Assembly: GCF_014195535.1 (NCBI RefSeq)
Contig: NZ_JACIBY010000002.1
Coordinates: 352,206 to 416,205 of the forward strand
Source of the DNA: Runella defluvii
GTDB lineage: Bacteria; Bacteroidota; Bacteroidia; Cytophagales; Spirosomataceae
Direction: 5' to 3'
Length of the DNA: 64,000 nucleotides
Shown here: positions 53,189 to 61,755 of the stretch, piece by piece
How the letters are laid out: each line of letters starts with the position of its first letter
Numbering within the stretch: the first letter of the stretch is position 1
Translations under genes and position numbers: made by a program
The notes under the pieces: generated by a model
Databases searched by the model: none
What the model saw: the letters and a program-made list of their open reading frames with translations, nothing else
What the model was told of the DNA's origin: nothing

Positions 53189-56100
53189 CTAAAAATCATA
53201 ACCAAGTGTCAGATAAGGAATCGCTTTGTTTACTTCTCCGTTGTCTAACCCCCATGCGTAGTCGAACTTAACATAGAAACCAAACAACATCGTTCTTGCC
53301 CCTAAACCATATCCGACCATAAAAGGATTACGGAAATTGTTGACAGTAGCACTAAAGAAATCTAGGCGAACTATCTCCGTATTTAAACTATTTTGACGAT
53401 TAAATGGCCATTTTCCCGTCCATGCAGTACCCACATCGGTAAATCCGACAAGTTGGAAATTACGGAGAAAATTGGACGTAATTGGCCCGCGGTAAAAGTA
53501 TTTCACAAGCGGCATCCGTAGCTCGCCGTTAAAGAGTACATGGGTAGTCCCTGATACTTTATTAAAATTAAACCCTCTTAAATTTGTAGCCAATTCTACA
53601 AAAAATATATCCCTATTATCAATTGGAATCAACGAGCTACTTAGCCCCACTGCCAGCGGATTTACCGACCTTCCTTCTTGATTATTTCCCGTCCAGTTTT
53701 CCATTCCACCCATGACACTTTGTTTGGGTGAGCGCCCACCCGAATGGGCAAATGAAAGGCGGGTCGCAAAAATGAGGTCACGGTGAATTTTTTGATAATG
53801 CCGTAAATCAATGGCCAAGCGATTAAAACCTTTCGTACCCGAAACTCCACCAAACCAATCATAGCGAACTTTAAAGCGCGTGCCTTCCATCATGTTCATG
53901 CCATTGATGCGAGAGTTGTCATACACAAACTCAGCCCTTGCTCCTAAGTAAGTAGAAGTAACATCCGCTGCTGCAATATTACTCACATCCAATAATCGAG
54001 ACTCAGCAAAGAAAGGAGTCACTGCTACTCTGGCAAAATTATTGAACGGGTAAGCGGCCGTTACAGCCACACGATTGTATCTATACTTCTGACTTGCGGG
54101 CGGTTGTACGTACAAACTTTGCCGATCCACCCGAGCGGTGAAATCAATTCGGTGCGCTAAATTACTGTATTCTGCCCAAAGATTATTGGTTCTAAAATTG
54201 AGTAATCCTAAGAAAAACCCAGCCTTAACGATGTGATTCTCAAGCAAATCGTTCATCGTTAGGGATTGTGAAAACCCAAAACCACGGATAGGATCTATTC
54301 GCCAATCGGAGGTAGCATCGTTACTGATAAACAAACTCTTGTACGTAATGGGACCTTTGATGGTAATGTTCTCACGTCTTCTATTGCGCACGGGTAAGTT
54401 GGCAGCACTCGTCACGGCCGTCCCTCTACGTTGACGATACTCAAAGGTTTTTAATACATCTGCATCAAACTCATAATTATCCGTATCTACCTCTCCTGAG
54501 TCTAGTTGCATTTTACGAGGGTTAGCCATTTGAGCAATCAAGCTAGCATCCGCCGCTGGGTTGTTACGCAGTTCAGTTTTATACACCGACATCCCCGCCA
54601 TACTCTGCATTCGAGGTGTTGGTGCTGAGTCATTTGACAACGGCGACAAAGTTTTTTGGTAGATGACCGATTCGTGGTCTTTGGTCCAATTTAAACTTGT
54701 AAACGCCCCCGATGTAAGCAAATAATCGTAATCCCGAATGTTTTGATTGAAGTTGGTGAGGGGAGTCAATTTCTTTATATCTGACTCATAGCGATACAAA
54801 TTTGTGATACCTTTATAATCAGATAAGAAATAAAAAGTATTCTCATCTGATGTACGTGGGCTAGAAATTATCCCCAAAGAATCAACAATACGGGATACTG
54901 TTTGCGCACGCGGGTTCCCGTCATGAACAAACAATGCCATTTTATCCTTTACCGTTTTGTATGAGCCTTTATCTGAAATTAAAAGAGAATCTTTGATTCG
55001 GTTAGACGTAAATACCACTCTTGTTGAAGAACCTGCTACAAAATGAGGCGTTCTGTCGTCGTACAGGTCGCTGGTAAGCGGTAACAAAGAAGCCCTACCC
55101 ACGCTAAACAAATACAAGTCGTTTTGTCCACGGCTATCTGCACTGAGGGCTAATGTTGAGCCATCGTTGGAAATATCAAAGTCCGTGACTTGGTTGATGC
55201 CCCTAATTTCGCGGCTCATCCGAAGTTTGTATTTTCCTTTTTCTAGGATGTCAAAAATCTCCAAAAATACGCGTCCATTTTCTTCCGTAATAATGGCCAA
55301 CCCATTGTTTCGACTCCAAGCAACGAGCGGAACACGGCTCAAATATGATTTTTTCTCCAGTGAATATTTCCCTTTGAGAATGGTCGTTTTTGCTTTTGTT
55401 TCGACATTGATAACCTCTACTGTATATTTTCCTTCTTTCCGATTTGTAACCGCTACATACTGATTATCAAGGCTTAATCGTACAGAGTTTGCTAACCCTC
55501 CCAGCGGCAAATCCAATTCTTCCCGCCAATCGCCCGTCGGTTCTTTGTTGGTTGCACTCACTGTCGTGGCCATGTTGGAATAAAAATCACGCCAATCTTT
55601 CAGAAACTTGGTAAACGATACCCCAAGGGTACTGGCTACACTTGTTTGCTCGGTACGAATAATACGGGTAAGGTTTAAAATGTTGGAAATATTGTCTTTC
55701 CCGTATCGTTCAGCAATGTAGTTCCAGATGGATTGTCCAACAATCGTTGCCTCCGTGCCAGTCAATAAAGAAGGTTTTTTCATCTGGCGATTCACAATAG
55801 CATCGCGCATATAATCGTCCAATTCGGTACTCCAACCATCGGCAATATAGGCAGCGATTCCTGACATGAACCAATCTGGCAGGGTCAATAACAGCGAGCT
55901 TTGTAGGGCATCTTTAAGGCTTCCGCCGTACAACATATCATATACGACTAGCCTCGAAACTTCTCTAATGAGCTGTTTTTTAAAACTGATTTGGTCGCCC
56001 GTAAATGCAATTTCTAGGCGAGATTTAGCCAGATTTAGCTCTGTTTCACTTAAATCGGAGCTATTGGCCATCCCCATATTGCTTTGCAAAAGCTCCTGAG

Positions 56101-56398
56101 GAGAGTTATACAAGAAGATTTTGATGCGGTTATAGAGCGTATAACCCAGCACCTCCGTGATACGATCTATTTCTGACTCCGCATATTGGGCAGCCAAGGT
56201 CGCCAAGGGCGTTCCATTTCCGTAGTGGTAAATCTCAAAGTTATTGGTTTTGAGGATTTTCCAATCAAATCTCTGATACTGAACTCGGTTTTTACCAAAT
56301 TGCTCTTGCGAAGGATAGTTTTGGGCATGGCCTTGTGCGATTGCTCCACAAAGGATAAGTCCAATCCAAAAAATCCGAAAAATAGAACACCTTTTCAT
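53189..56398 (-). CDS. Outer-membrane protein: peptidase-like, TolB-like propeller, barrel
   Basis: 1069 aa from the ATG at 56398 (24 bases of open frame precede it). Signal peptide ends QGHAQ. Residues about 40-290 look like the gluzincin 'peptidase MA' domain (LPDWFMSGIAAYIADGWSTE), but the metal motif HExxH is absent: the expected place reads IREVSRLVVYDML. About 310-650 is a TolB/WD40-like propeller (ISNDGSTLALSADSRGQNDL), and about 700-1069 is an Omp85-like barrel whose last strand ends YLTLGYDF. Such three-part proteins are common in Bacteroidota and uncharacterised. Single gene, followed by a strong terminator. Confidence 0.85.
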   Translation of the reverse strand: MKRCSIFRIFWIGLILCGAIAQGHAQNYPSQEQFGKNRVQYQRFDWKILKTNNFEIYHYGNGTPLATLAAQYAESEIDRITEVLGYTLYNRIKIFLYNSPQELLQSNMGMANSSDLSETELNLAKSRLEIAFTGDQISFKKQLIREVSRLVVYDMLYGGSLKDALQSSLLLTLPDWFMSGIAAYIADGWSTELDDYMRDAIVNRQMKKPSLLTGTEATIVGQSIWNYIAERYGKDNISNILNLTRIIRTEQTSVASTLGVSFTKFLKDWRDFYSNMATTVSATNKEPTGDWREELDLPLGGLANSVRLSLDNQYVAVTNRKEGKYTVEVINVETKAKTTILKGKYSLEKKSYLSRVPLVAWSRNNGLAIITEENGRVFLEIFDILEKGKYKLRMSREIRGINQVTDFDISNDGSTLALSADSRGQNDLYLFSVGRASLLPLTSDLYDDRTPHFVAGSSTRVVFTSNRIKDSLLISDKGSYKTVKDKMALFVHDGNPRAQTVSRIVDSLGIISSPRTSDENTFYFLSDYKGITNLYRYESDIKKLTPLTNFNQNIRDYDYLLTSGAFTSLNWTKDHESVIYQKTLSPLSNDSAPTPRMQSMAGMSVYKTELRNNPAADASLIAQMANPRKMQLDSGEVDTDNYEFDADVLKTFEYRQRRGTAVTSAANLPVRNRRRENITIKGPITYKSLFISNDATSDWRIDPIRGFGFSQSLTMNDLLENHIVKAGFFLGLLNFRTNNLWAEYSNLAHRIDFTARVDRQSLYVQPPASQKYRYNRVAVTAAYPFNNFARVAVTPFFAESRLLDVSNIAAADVTSTYLGARAEFVYDNSRINGMNMMEGTRFKVRYDWFGGVSGTKGFNRLAIDLRHYQKIHRDLIFATRLSFAHSGGRSPKQSVMGGMENWTGNNQEGRSVNPLAVGLSSSLIPIDNRDIFFVELATNLRGFNFNKVSGTTHVLFNGELRMPLVKYFYRGPITSNFLRNFQLVGFTDVGTAWTGKWPFNRQNSLNTEIVRLDFFSATVNNFRNPFMVGYGLGARTMLFGFYVKFDYAWGLDNGEVNKAIPYLTLGYDF

Positions 56399-56442
56399 AG
56401 AATCGAAACTGTTGTCTGCCAATAACTTTCAGGGTGAGTCAA

Positions 56443-57522
56443 TTATTGACTTGATTTAGAACGAAAATATAACGAAAAAACGCGCGTAATATTCACCTCT
56501 GGGTCCAATTCTTCACCTAATTCTAAAAAATTCACAAATTGGGATGCAAAAAAGGGAGCGAGTGTTACGCCTTTTGTTCCAAGCCCGTTGAAAATCCCCA
56601 ATTGAGGATGCTCTGGATGTATCCCTACCAATGGCCGACGGTCTTTGGTGGACGGACGAATCCCGACTTGCTGTTCAAGAATGGTATATGGTTTTTTGAA
56701 ATATACACCTATCTTGTCTATTAGAAACTGACGAGCGTCCTCAGTTGTTTCCCAATTCAAATCATGCCAAGTATAAGTTGCCCCAAATCGACATTTTCCT
56801 TTTTTGTCGATGGGCAGAATAAACGTTCCTTGGTTCACAATTTCTTCAATCGAATAGCCCTCTACGTGCGTTATCAGCGTCTGTCCTTTTACAGGATTGA
56901 ACGGCAGCCAATTAAAAAATGGATTCTGAAGCGCTTCATAGCCTTCACAAAATAGTATTTTTTTAATCTCCCATTCTTTGTAAATCACGCTATTTTCCTG
57001 AAAAACAATACTATTGTAATCGAAATTTTCGACCAAATATTGACTTTTTTCAACAAAATACGCTTTTATTTTTTCAAGCATCTCAGGACAATCGACCCAG
57101 CCCGAATGCGTAATTTGGAGTCCTCCGTACTGATTTTCGATAAATGGGGCAAATTTTTCGTCATTTGCCTCCGCAGCTACGTACTTCGCCAAGTTGGGGT
57201 CGGCGGTTTGGGCCAAATACGTATTTTGTTCTTCAATGGAGCGAAACGGGCGATATACATCACACAAGTGAACTAACTCCGTTTGGAACGTTTCTTCCAT
57301 TTCCTGATAAAATGTACGTGCATACGGAAAAATCTCCTCGACCTTCCAAGTACGTGCCAATTTCTTCCCAGTAATCGGATTAAAGATTCCTCCTGAAACT
57401 TTGGACGCCGTTGGCAAATCAGCACTTGAAATAATGACGACTCGATAGCCTCGTTGCTCCAACGTCCAAGCCAAGACCGAACCAGCTATCCCCTGCCCTA
57501 CAATTAAGTAATCGGCTTTCAT
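56443..57522 (-). CDS. FAD-dependent oxidoreductase (DAO family)
   Basis: 359 aa. FAD loop at the start (DYLIVGQGIAGSVLAWTLEQ), GGIFNPITGKKLARTW, and the C-terminal FAD motif with RPSTKDRRPLVGIHPEHPQ and GLGTKGVTLAPFFAS, as in glycine oxidase/MnmC-type FAD enzymes. The substrate is unknown; related Bacteroidota genes are often called FAD-dependent oxidoreductase only. Its start overlaps the cmk stop by four bases (ATGA), so the two are translationally coupled. Confidence 0.88.
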   Translation of the reverse strand: MKADYLIVGQGIAGSVLAWTLEQRGYRVVIISSADLPTASKVSGGIFNPITGKKLARTWKVEEIFPYARTFYQEMEETFQTELVHLCDVYRPFRSIEEQNTYLAQTADPNLAKYVAAEANDEKFAPFIENQYGGLQITHSGWVDCPEMLEKIKAYFVEKSQYLVENFDYNSIVFQENSVIYKEWEIKKILFCEGYEALQNPFFNWLPFNPVKGQTLITHVEGYSIEEIVNQGTFILPIDKKGKCRFGATYTWHDLNWETTEDARQFLIDKIGVYFKKPYTILEQQVGIRPSTKDRRPLVGIHPEHPQLGIFNGLGTKGVTLAPFFASQFVNFLELGEELDPEVNITRVFSLYFRSKSSQ

Positions 57523-58226
57523 GAAGCGTTTGTTCTTTTTCGCATCGAACGGCTTATACGTTCATCTGCCAATTGTGTTACCAAATCTATTTGTTCGTCA
57601 AGCGTCATAAACGACGTATCAACACTTACGGCATCCGACGCCTGACGGAGTGGGCTATCGCTACGCGTGGTATCAATGTGGTCTCGTTTTTTTATATTTT
57701 GAAGAATGTCGTCAAGGTCCAACATTTCTCCTTTGGCTAATAATTCAATTTGACGACGCTCCGCCCTGATTTCGGGCTCGGCGGTCATAAATACTTTCAG
57801 CTCAGCATCAGGAAATACCACGGTGCCTATATCACGCCCATCCATGACCACACCACGGGCTTTGCCCATTCGTTGCTGCTGGGCCACCATCGCACGGCGC
57901 ACCTCCGACACCGCACTCACTTCACTTACCCAGTTGGCAATGTACAATTTACGAATTTCGTCTTCCACATTCAGTCCGTTCAGATAAGTTTCATTGCGGC
58001 CTGTTTCGGGGTTTCGTCTAAAATCTATTTTGATATTTTCCAGTGCTTTGGCGACTTCCTTGGGGTTGGTCAATGAGACATGTTGCGTCATAAAATAAAG
58101 CGTAACGGCGCGGTACATCGCCCCCGTATCAATGTACGCATAGCCCAGATAGGCAGCTACCCCTTTGGCCGTAGTGCTTTTTCCACAGCTCGAATAGCCG
58201 TCAACAGCAATAATAATTTTTGGCAT
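57519..58226 (-). CDS. cmk: Cytidylate kinase
   Basis: 235 aa. P-loop AVDGYSSCGKSTTAKGVA, the CMP-binding AYIDTGAMYRAVTLYF, and GVVMDGRDIGTVVFPDAELK are the Cmk signatures; the LID region has AERRQIELLAKGE. It phosphorylates CMP and dCMP with ATP. It is the first gene of a two-gene unit with the FAD oxidoreductase and has a -7 box just upstream (58250-58257). Confidence 0.96.
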   Translation of the reverse strand: MPKIIIAVDGYSSCGKSTTAKGVAAYLGYAYIDTGAMYRAVTLYFMTQHVSLTNPKEVAKALENIKIDFRRNPETGRNETYLNGLNVEDEIRKLYIANWVSEVSAVSEVRRAMVAQQQRMGKARGVVMDGRDIGTVVFPDAELKVFMTAEPEIRAERRQIELLAKGEMLDLDDILQNIKKRDHIDTTRSDSPLRQASDAVSVDTSFMTLDEQIDLVTQLADERISRSMRKRTNAS

Positions 58227-58249
58227 GAAACAGATTAATATAGTTGGGG

Positions 58250-58257
58250 CAAAGATA
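58250..58257 (-). promoter_or_regulatory. -7 box for cmk
   Basis: TATCTTTG on the minus strand, 23 bases before the cmk ATG; no clear -33 element. Confidence 0.45.
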
Positions 58258-58435
58258 CGCAGAATGCCCTATCCCACTCCACCGTTTTGTGGTAAAATGA
58301 ATTTTGTCAGTTTCCTTTTCTTTTCATCGGTACATTTTTGCGCATATTGGCTAGTTTTCTGTACATTAAAATTACAAAAGTCATTGTATTTACGTATTTC
58401 ATTTTTGTACATTTACGTTCCATGCTCGGTAAAAA

Positions 58436-58480
58436 GCATAAAAAAATACCGAATAATAATTTTCGGTATCCTATTTATGC
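58436..58480. repeat. Nested inverted repeat in the OMP gene leader
   Basis: GCATAAA (58436-58442) with TTTATGC (58474-58480) encloses ATACCGAA (58446-58453) with TTCGGTAT (58462-58469). It could fold into a long hairpin 60 bases before the ATG of the OMP gene. Confidence 0.5.
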
Positions 58481-58539
58481 AAGCAAACTTTTTTTGTGTT
58501 TTCTTTGAAGCGTTTTACAACCATAAATTACAATTTACC

Positions 58540-59067
58540 ATGAAAAAGGTGTTATTATCTTCATTATTGGCACTCACAGCTTTCTTTTGTGCCTCCACAT
58601 CTTCATTAGCCCAATTCTCAAAAGGTGATAAGAAAGTCAACATTGGCGTTGGCCTTGGTTCTATTGGTGCCAACGCATCGGTAGAATACGGTATCATGGA
58701 CGACCTCGGCGTAGGTTTGTTTGCCTCTTATGAGCGCCCTAATACTGGTCTTATCGGTGCTGCTTTGGGTGTGCGTTACAGCTATAACGAAATCAACATC
58801 GGCCCACGTGCTGCGTATCACTTGAATCGCGTTCTTAACATGAAAGACGACAAATTTGATCTTTACGTAGCTGGTGGAGTTCTTTACCGCCACGTTACTT
58901 ATCCTTATGACTACTGGTACGGCAGTGGCATTGACTCGTCTTATGGTTCTATTCGATTGTTGGCCCGTGTAGGTGCTGGCTTCCAATTCACGAATAATCT
59001 ATCTGGTTTTGCTGAATTGGGCTCGGGTGGTTCATGGCTTCAAGCAGGTATTTCGTTTAAATTTTAA
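58540..59067 (+). CDS. Small outer-membrane beta-barrel protein
   Basis: 175 aa. Signal peptide MKKVLLSSLLALTAFFCAST..., then about eight amphipathic strands (VNIGVGLGSIGANASVEYGI, LLARVGAGFQFTNNLSGFAE) ending in ISFKF, a C-terminal Phe as in OmpA/OmpX-like barrels. No function can be assigned. It is preceded by a 300-base leader with a nested inverted repeat, and followed by a TM2-domain gene 84 bases on, with a hairpin between them. Confidence 0.87.
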   Translation: MKKVLLSSLLALTAFFCASTSSLAQFSKGDKKVNIGVGLGSIGANASVEYGIMDDLGVGLFASYERPNTGLIGAALGVRYSYNEINIGPRAAYHLNRVLNMKDDKFDLYVAGGVLYRHVTYPYDYWYGSGIDSSYGSIRLLARVGAGFQFTNNLSGFAELGSGGSWLQAGISFKF

Positions 59068-59091
59068 AAAATCTTTCATTGTCCATTTGTT

Positions 59092-59126
59092 GATTACGTC
59101 TCATAGGTTATTTTTGGGACGTAATC
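59092..59126 (+). terminator. Hairpin between the OMP and TM2 genes
   Basis: GATTACGTC and GACGTAATC pair exactly around a 17-base loop, 24 bases after the OMP stop and 25 bases before the TM2 gene. No T-tract follows, so it may be a weak terminator or a leader structure. Confidence 0.4.
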
Positions 59127-59151
59127 GAACTTTAAACCTCCAAGTAATTTT

Positions 59152-59595
59152 ATGAAAAAACTATTTGCACTTGTTTTTTGCTTTGCTGTACTTCTTGTTA
59201 CAAAGAGCCACGCTACTACTGCTGAGTATTATGTTGATGCAGTTTCTGTTGAACAAACGCTTAACTCAGGCGATCAGTTGGACGTAGCAAACGTTGAGCA
59301 AGCTGCCACAGCGCTTGAAAGCCTAATGGGCCAAGGAAACGAAATGACAAAAGTAATGGCAGGTGACAAAAAACCAGTTGTTGCATTTATTTTGGCATGG
59401 GTAGTTGGTTTCTTAGGTATCCACCGTGCTTACCTTGGAACTGCTGGTGGGGTTATCGTTGGCTATATCCTTACCTGCGGTGGTTTGGGTATTGTTGCTT
59501 TGATTGACTGGATTGTTCTTCTCTTAGAAGTAATTGAAGAGAAGAATTTTGACAAGTACGTCAACAACAAGAAGTTCTTCATGTTTGCCAACTAA
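59152..59595 (+). CDS. TM2-domain protein with signal peptide
   Basis: 147 aa. Signal peptide at 1-20 (ends SHAT), a linker, and a TM2 domain at about 75-125: FILAWVVGFLGIHRAYLGTA, GIVALIDWIVLLLEVI, i.e. two helices joined by a short DxF-like turn (FLGIHRAYLG). TM2 proteins are of unknown role, often linked to envelope stress. It converges on a protein that ends in a related PGLGQVYAGY membrane motif, so the two sets may act together. The bidirectional terminator follows directly. Confidence 0.85.
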   Translation: MKKLFALVFCFAVLLVTKSHATTAEYYVDAVSVEQTLNSGDQLDVANVEQAATALESLMGQGNEMTKVMAGDKKPVVAFILAWVVGFLGIHRAYLGTAGGVIVGYILTCGGLGIVALIDWIVLLLEVIEEKNFDKYVNNKKFFMFAN

Positions 59596-59615
59596 GCAAA
59601 ACAGAACAAGTTAAC

Positions 59616-59650
59616 AAAAAAGGGAAGTGAGTTACTCACTTCCCTTTTTT
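59616..59650. terminator. Shared terminator, overlapping the next gene's end
   Basis: AAAAAAGGGAAGTGAG and CTCACTTCCCTTTTTT are perfect complements with a TTA loop. The TTA is the stop codon of the minus-strand gene, so the right arm is coding for that gene. Confidence 0.9.
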
Positions 59651-60504
59651 GTTTCTGCCCCAATCACCACCGTTCGTATTCGCTGGTTATTAGCGGCTTT
59701 GCGCTTTTTATTGGTTGTTTCTGCCATGATGGCCGCCCTGCGCCCTCCTCCAAAATAGAACGTTTGAAACATTCCTGCACCCGTAAAAAAGCCAATAAAA
59801 TAATACTTGTGCCAGACGTGATACACCCCAAATCCGAGGGCAATGGCTTGTAAGCCTAACGAAACTATTCCTTCCTTAGGATACCCTGCATACACCTGCC
59901 CCAGCCCTGGCATCAAGAACGACAGCAATTGGGCTTTATCTGGATTCTTAGGCTTTTTCTTCAAAAACTTATACAGCTCGTCCGCATTTATATTTAGGCC
60001 CTTACGCGCGGTATATTGCTGAAATACGGCTTTAGACTCTGTCCAACGCTCTAGTTCATTCAACGTGAAGATTTCTACTACCTGCAGCGATTCTGAAAGC
60101 AGTGAATCTTGGGTATAAAACTTGGTTTGTTGCAACAGCCCATACGTCTCGTTGTAGTGCTGGGCCAAATACCCGCACAAAATAGTTTCATACCGCATCC
60201 GAAAAGCAATGGAATTATCTGGTTCGCTCAAATCAAAACGTTGGGCGGTTTGCCAAGCATCTTCAAAACTGCGCTCAGATTTTTGCGCCTGAATCTTTCG
60301 GGTAAGCAATTGATTATACGTTTGCCGAAGTGAATCTTCCGACAAGGCTGATTGGGTCAATTCAAAAATTTGTTTCTCATACAACACCGCCGCCAACCCA
60401 TAGTTTTGTTGGGCCATCAGGCTATCAGGCGACTGCGTAAGTCCTTCCCTACTGATTAAACACAGTACGAATAGGAATTTGCATATTGAATAGAATCTGT
60501 TCAT
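59632..60504 (-). CDS. TPR-like membrane protein with C-terminal DUF5683/TM2-like hairpin (paralog A)
   Basis: 290 aa. Signal peptide (ends REGLTQ), a helical TPR-like middle (QTYNQLLTRKIQAQKSERSF...), then a membrane region near 198-245: LLSFLMPGLGQVYAGYPKEG, a Pro-Gly-rich turn between helices, followed by IVSLGLQAIALGFGVYHVW. A basic tail (KKRKAANNQR) follows. Similar layout to the gene just upstream, with which it overlaps by 56 bases, so the pair arose by duplication. No enzymatic motif. Probably an inner-membrane protein of the same pathway. Confidence 0.75.
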   Translation of the reverse strand: MNRFYSICKFLFVLCLISREGLTQSPDSLMAQQNYGLAAVLYEKQIFELTQSALSEDSLRQTYNQLLTRKIQAQKSERSFEDAWQTAQRFDLSEPDNSIAFRMRYETILCGYLAQHYNETYGLLQQTKFYTQDSLLSESLQVVEIFTLNELERWTESKAVFQQYTARKGLNINADELYKFLKKKPKNPDKAQLLSFLMPGLGQVYAGYPKEGIVSLGLQAIALGFGVYHVWHKYYFIGFFTGAGMFQTFYFGGGRRAAIMAETTNKKRKAANNQRIRTVVIGAETKKGSE

Positions 60505-61291
60505 TCACCTTATCATTAAATTCTTGTCGTCGTACATGCACGCTTAACGCACTTCCCCACACATTACCCACGTAGAAGAAAGAAAACAATCCTCCATAAA
60601 TCAAAAAGCGAGGGCTTTTCCATCCATCGCGGCGATATGCTTCGTAGGCTTGAACCCCTAGCGCTACATTTTGAATGAATGTAATAATTCCCTGCCCCGT
60701 TTTTCCAGCGTATATTTTCCCACTTCCAGGAATCACCACCGACATCATACCTGCCACCCAAGGAGATTTGCGTCGATGTGTCCGAATCTGACGGTAGTTT
60801 TTTTCGAGGTTGTCTTCCTCTTGACTAAATGCGAAATAATGCCCTGTGAAGGACTTTTGGCGCCTTACAAAGCCTGCTGTGTCTCTTTTCAGCAATGCAA
60901 CTCCCGCCAACTGGAAATTTTGCAAAGCAATAAACAACGAATCTTTGGGGACAAAATCCGTCAATGCCACTTGTGCTTTGTCATAACGTTTTAAAAACGT
61001 ATGCCCAATTCCTTCCAAAAAGCGAGCTTTTTCAAAATGGGCATGTATGACAGGAAGCTGACGGAAGCAAGAAATAGCGGAATCAAGCTGAAGCTGATTG
61101 TAATAAGCCAAACCCCGATAATAAGGAAATGCTTTTCGGTATTTTGTCCAGTTGAGGACATCGTTATACGCTTTTTTTTCCAGCAAATATTCCAAAAAAA
61201 GTGAATCCGACGATTGGGTTTGCTGCGCCATCGTTGCCAAGCCTAGCCCTATTACCAACCCAATACATATCCATTCTTTCAAATACCTCAT
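60449..61291 (-). CDS. TPR-like membrane protein with C-terminal DUF5683/TM2-like hairpin (paralog B)
   Basis: 280 aa. Signal peptide (ends ATMAQQ), a helical repeat-like region (YNQLQLDSAISCFRQL, RFLEGIGHTFLKRYDKAQ), then a membrane part (about 178-240) with WVAGMMSVVIPGSGKIYAGK, helices and a Gly-rich turn. Its N-terminus overlaps the yidD-like stop by four bases (ATGA), and its 3' end overlaps paralog A by 56 bases. The IPGSGKIYAGKTGQG and MPGLGQVYAGYPKEG segments of the two proteins align directly. Function unknown. Confidence 0.75.
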   Translation of the reverse strand: MRYLKEWICIGLVIGLGLATMAQQTQSSDSLFLEYLLEKKAYNDVLNWTKYRKAFPYYRGLAYYNQLQLDSAISCFRQLPVIHAHFEKARFLEGIGHTFLKRYDKAQVALTDFVPKDSLFIALQNFQLAGVALLKRDTAGFVRRQKSFTGHYFAFSQEEDNLEKNYRQIRTHRRKSPWVAGMMSVVIPGSGKIYAGKTGQGIITFIQNVALGVQAYEAYRRDGWKSPRFLIYGGLFSFFYVGNVWGSALSVHVRRQEFNDKVNEQILFNMQIPIRTVFNQ

Positions 61292-61746
61292 GGAGTCTTT
61301 TTGGGGGTTATCCGATACATGGCGGGCGTATCCACCACTTTCCCTGTCTGCATATTGATTCGGAGCAATTCAATGCTTGTGGCAGCCACACGGTTGCAGC
61401 GTGAAATTCGGTCGGCAGTGAGGGCAATGCCTTTAAAAACGCCAAATTCTTGTATCGCCACCCTGCTAAAACGCGAGCAAGATAATTCGTAAAGACAATC
61501 GGCTGATATTTGGGGTGAAATTACTTTTTGATAGCCCGTCAATGCGCCATTGAGCAACCAATAGACAGGATTATAACGCAAGAAAGGGGATTGCTTGGGC
61601 TTTTCTACCTTCCCAAACGAAACCGTTGGGGCCGATCCAGATTCAGCCAACAGCTCTAGGTCTGACACCTGCGCCCGCAATTGGCCCATTGTACAAGCCA
61701 ACAACAGTATTCCGCACAGGAGTATATTTCTGGTCTTGTTAGCCAT
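61288..61746 (-). CDS. YidD-family protein with a signal peptide
   Basis: 152 aa. Residues about 55-120 are a YidD domain: NPVYWLLNGALTGYQKVISP, ISADCLYELSCSRFSRVAIQ, EFGVFKGIALTADRISRCNR, with the conserved Cys and Arg. Normal YidD (about 70-90 aa) is a cytoplasmic/peripheral partner of YidC in membrane-protein insertion. Here the domain is preceded by a signal peptide (MANKTRNILLCGILLLACTM...) and about 30 linker residues. It overlaps the next gene by four bases and follows the LolA-like gene by nine. A periplasmic or anchored YidD is suggested but unproven. Confidence 0.87.
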   Translation of the reverse strand: MANKTRNILLCGILLLACTMGQLRAQVSDLELLAESGSAPTVSFGKVEKPKQSPFLRYNPVYWLLNGALTGYQKVISPQISADCLYELSCSRFSRVAIQEFGVFKGIALTADRISRCNRVAATSIELLRINMQTGKVVDTPAMYRITPKKTP

Positions 61747-61755
61747 CCAACAACG

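Larger units (their letters stand above)
58227..58539. other. Gene-free stretch between divergent cmk and OMP genes
   Basis: 313 bases. It holds the cmk -7 box and, 60-100 bases before the OMP gene, a nested inverted repeat. The frame of the OMP gene is open through the whole stretch, but its translation is hydrophobic low-complexity sequence with no family features. Confidence 0.5.

Noticed and set aside
58225-58539. In-frame extension of the small OMP gene
   Set aside because: No stop occurs in this frame, but the translated part has no signal or domain, and a good signal peptide begins at the ATG 58540.
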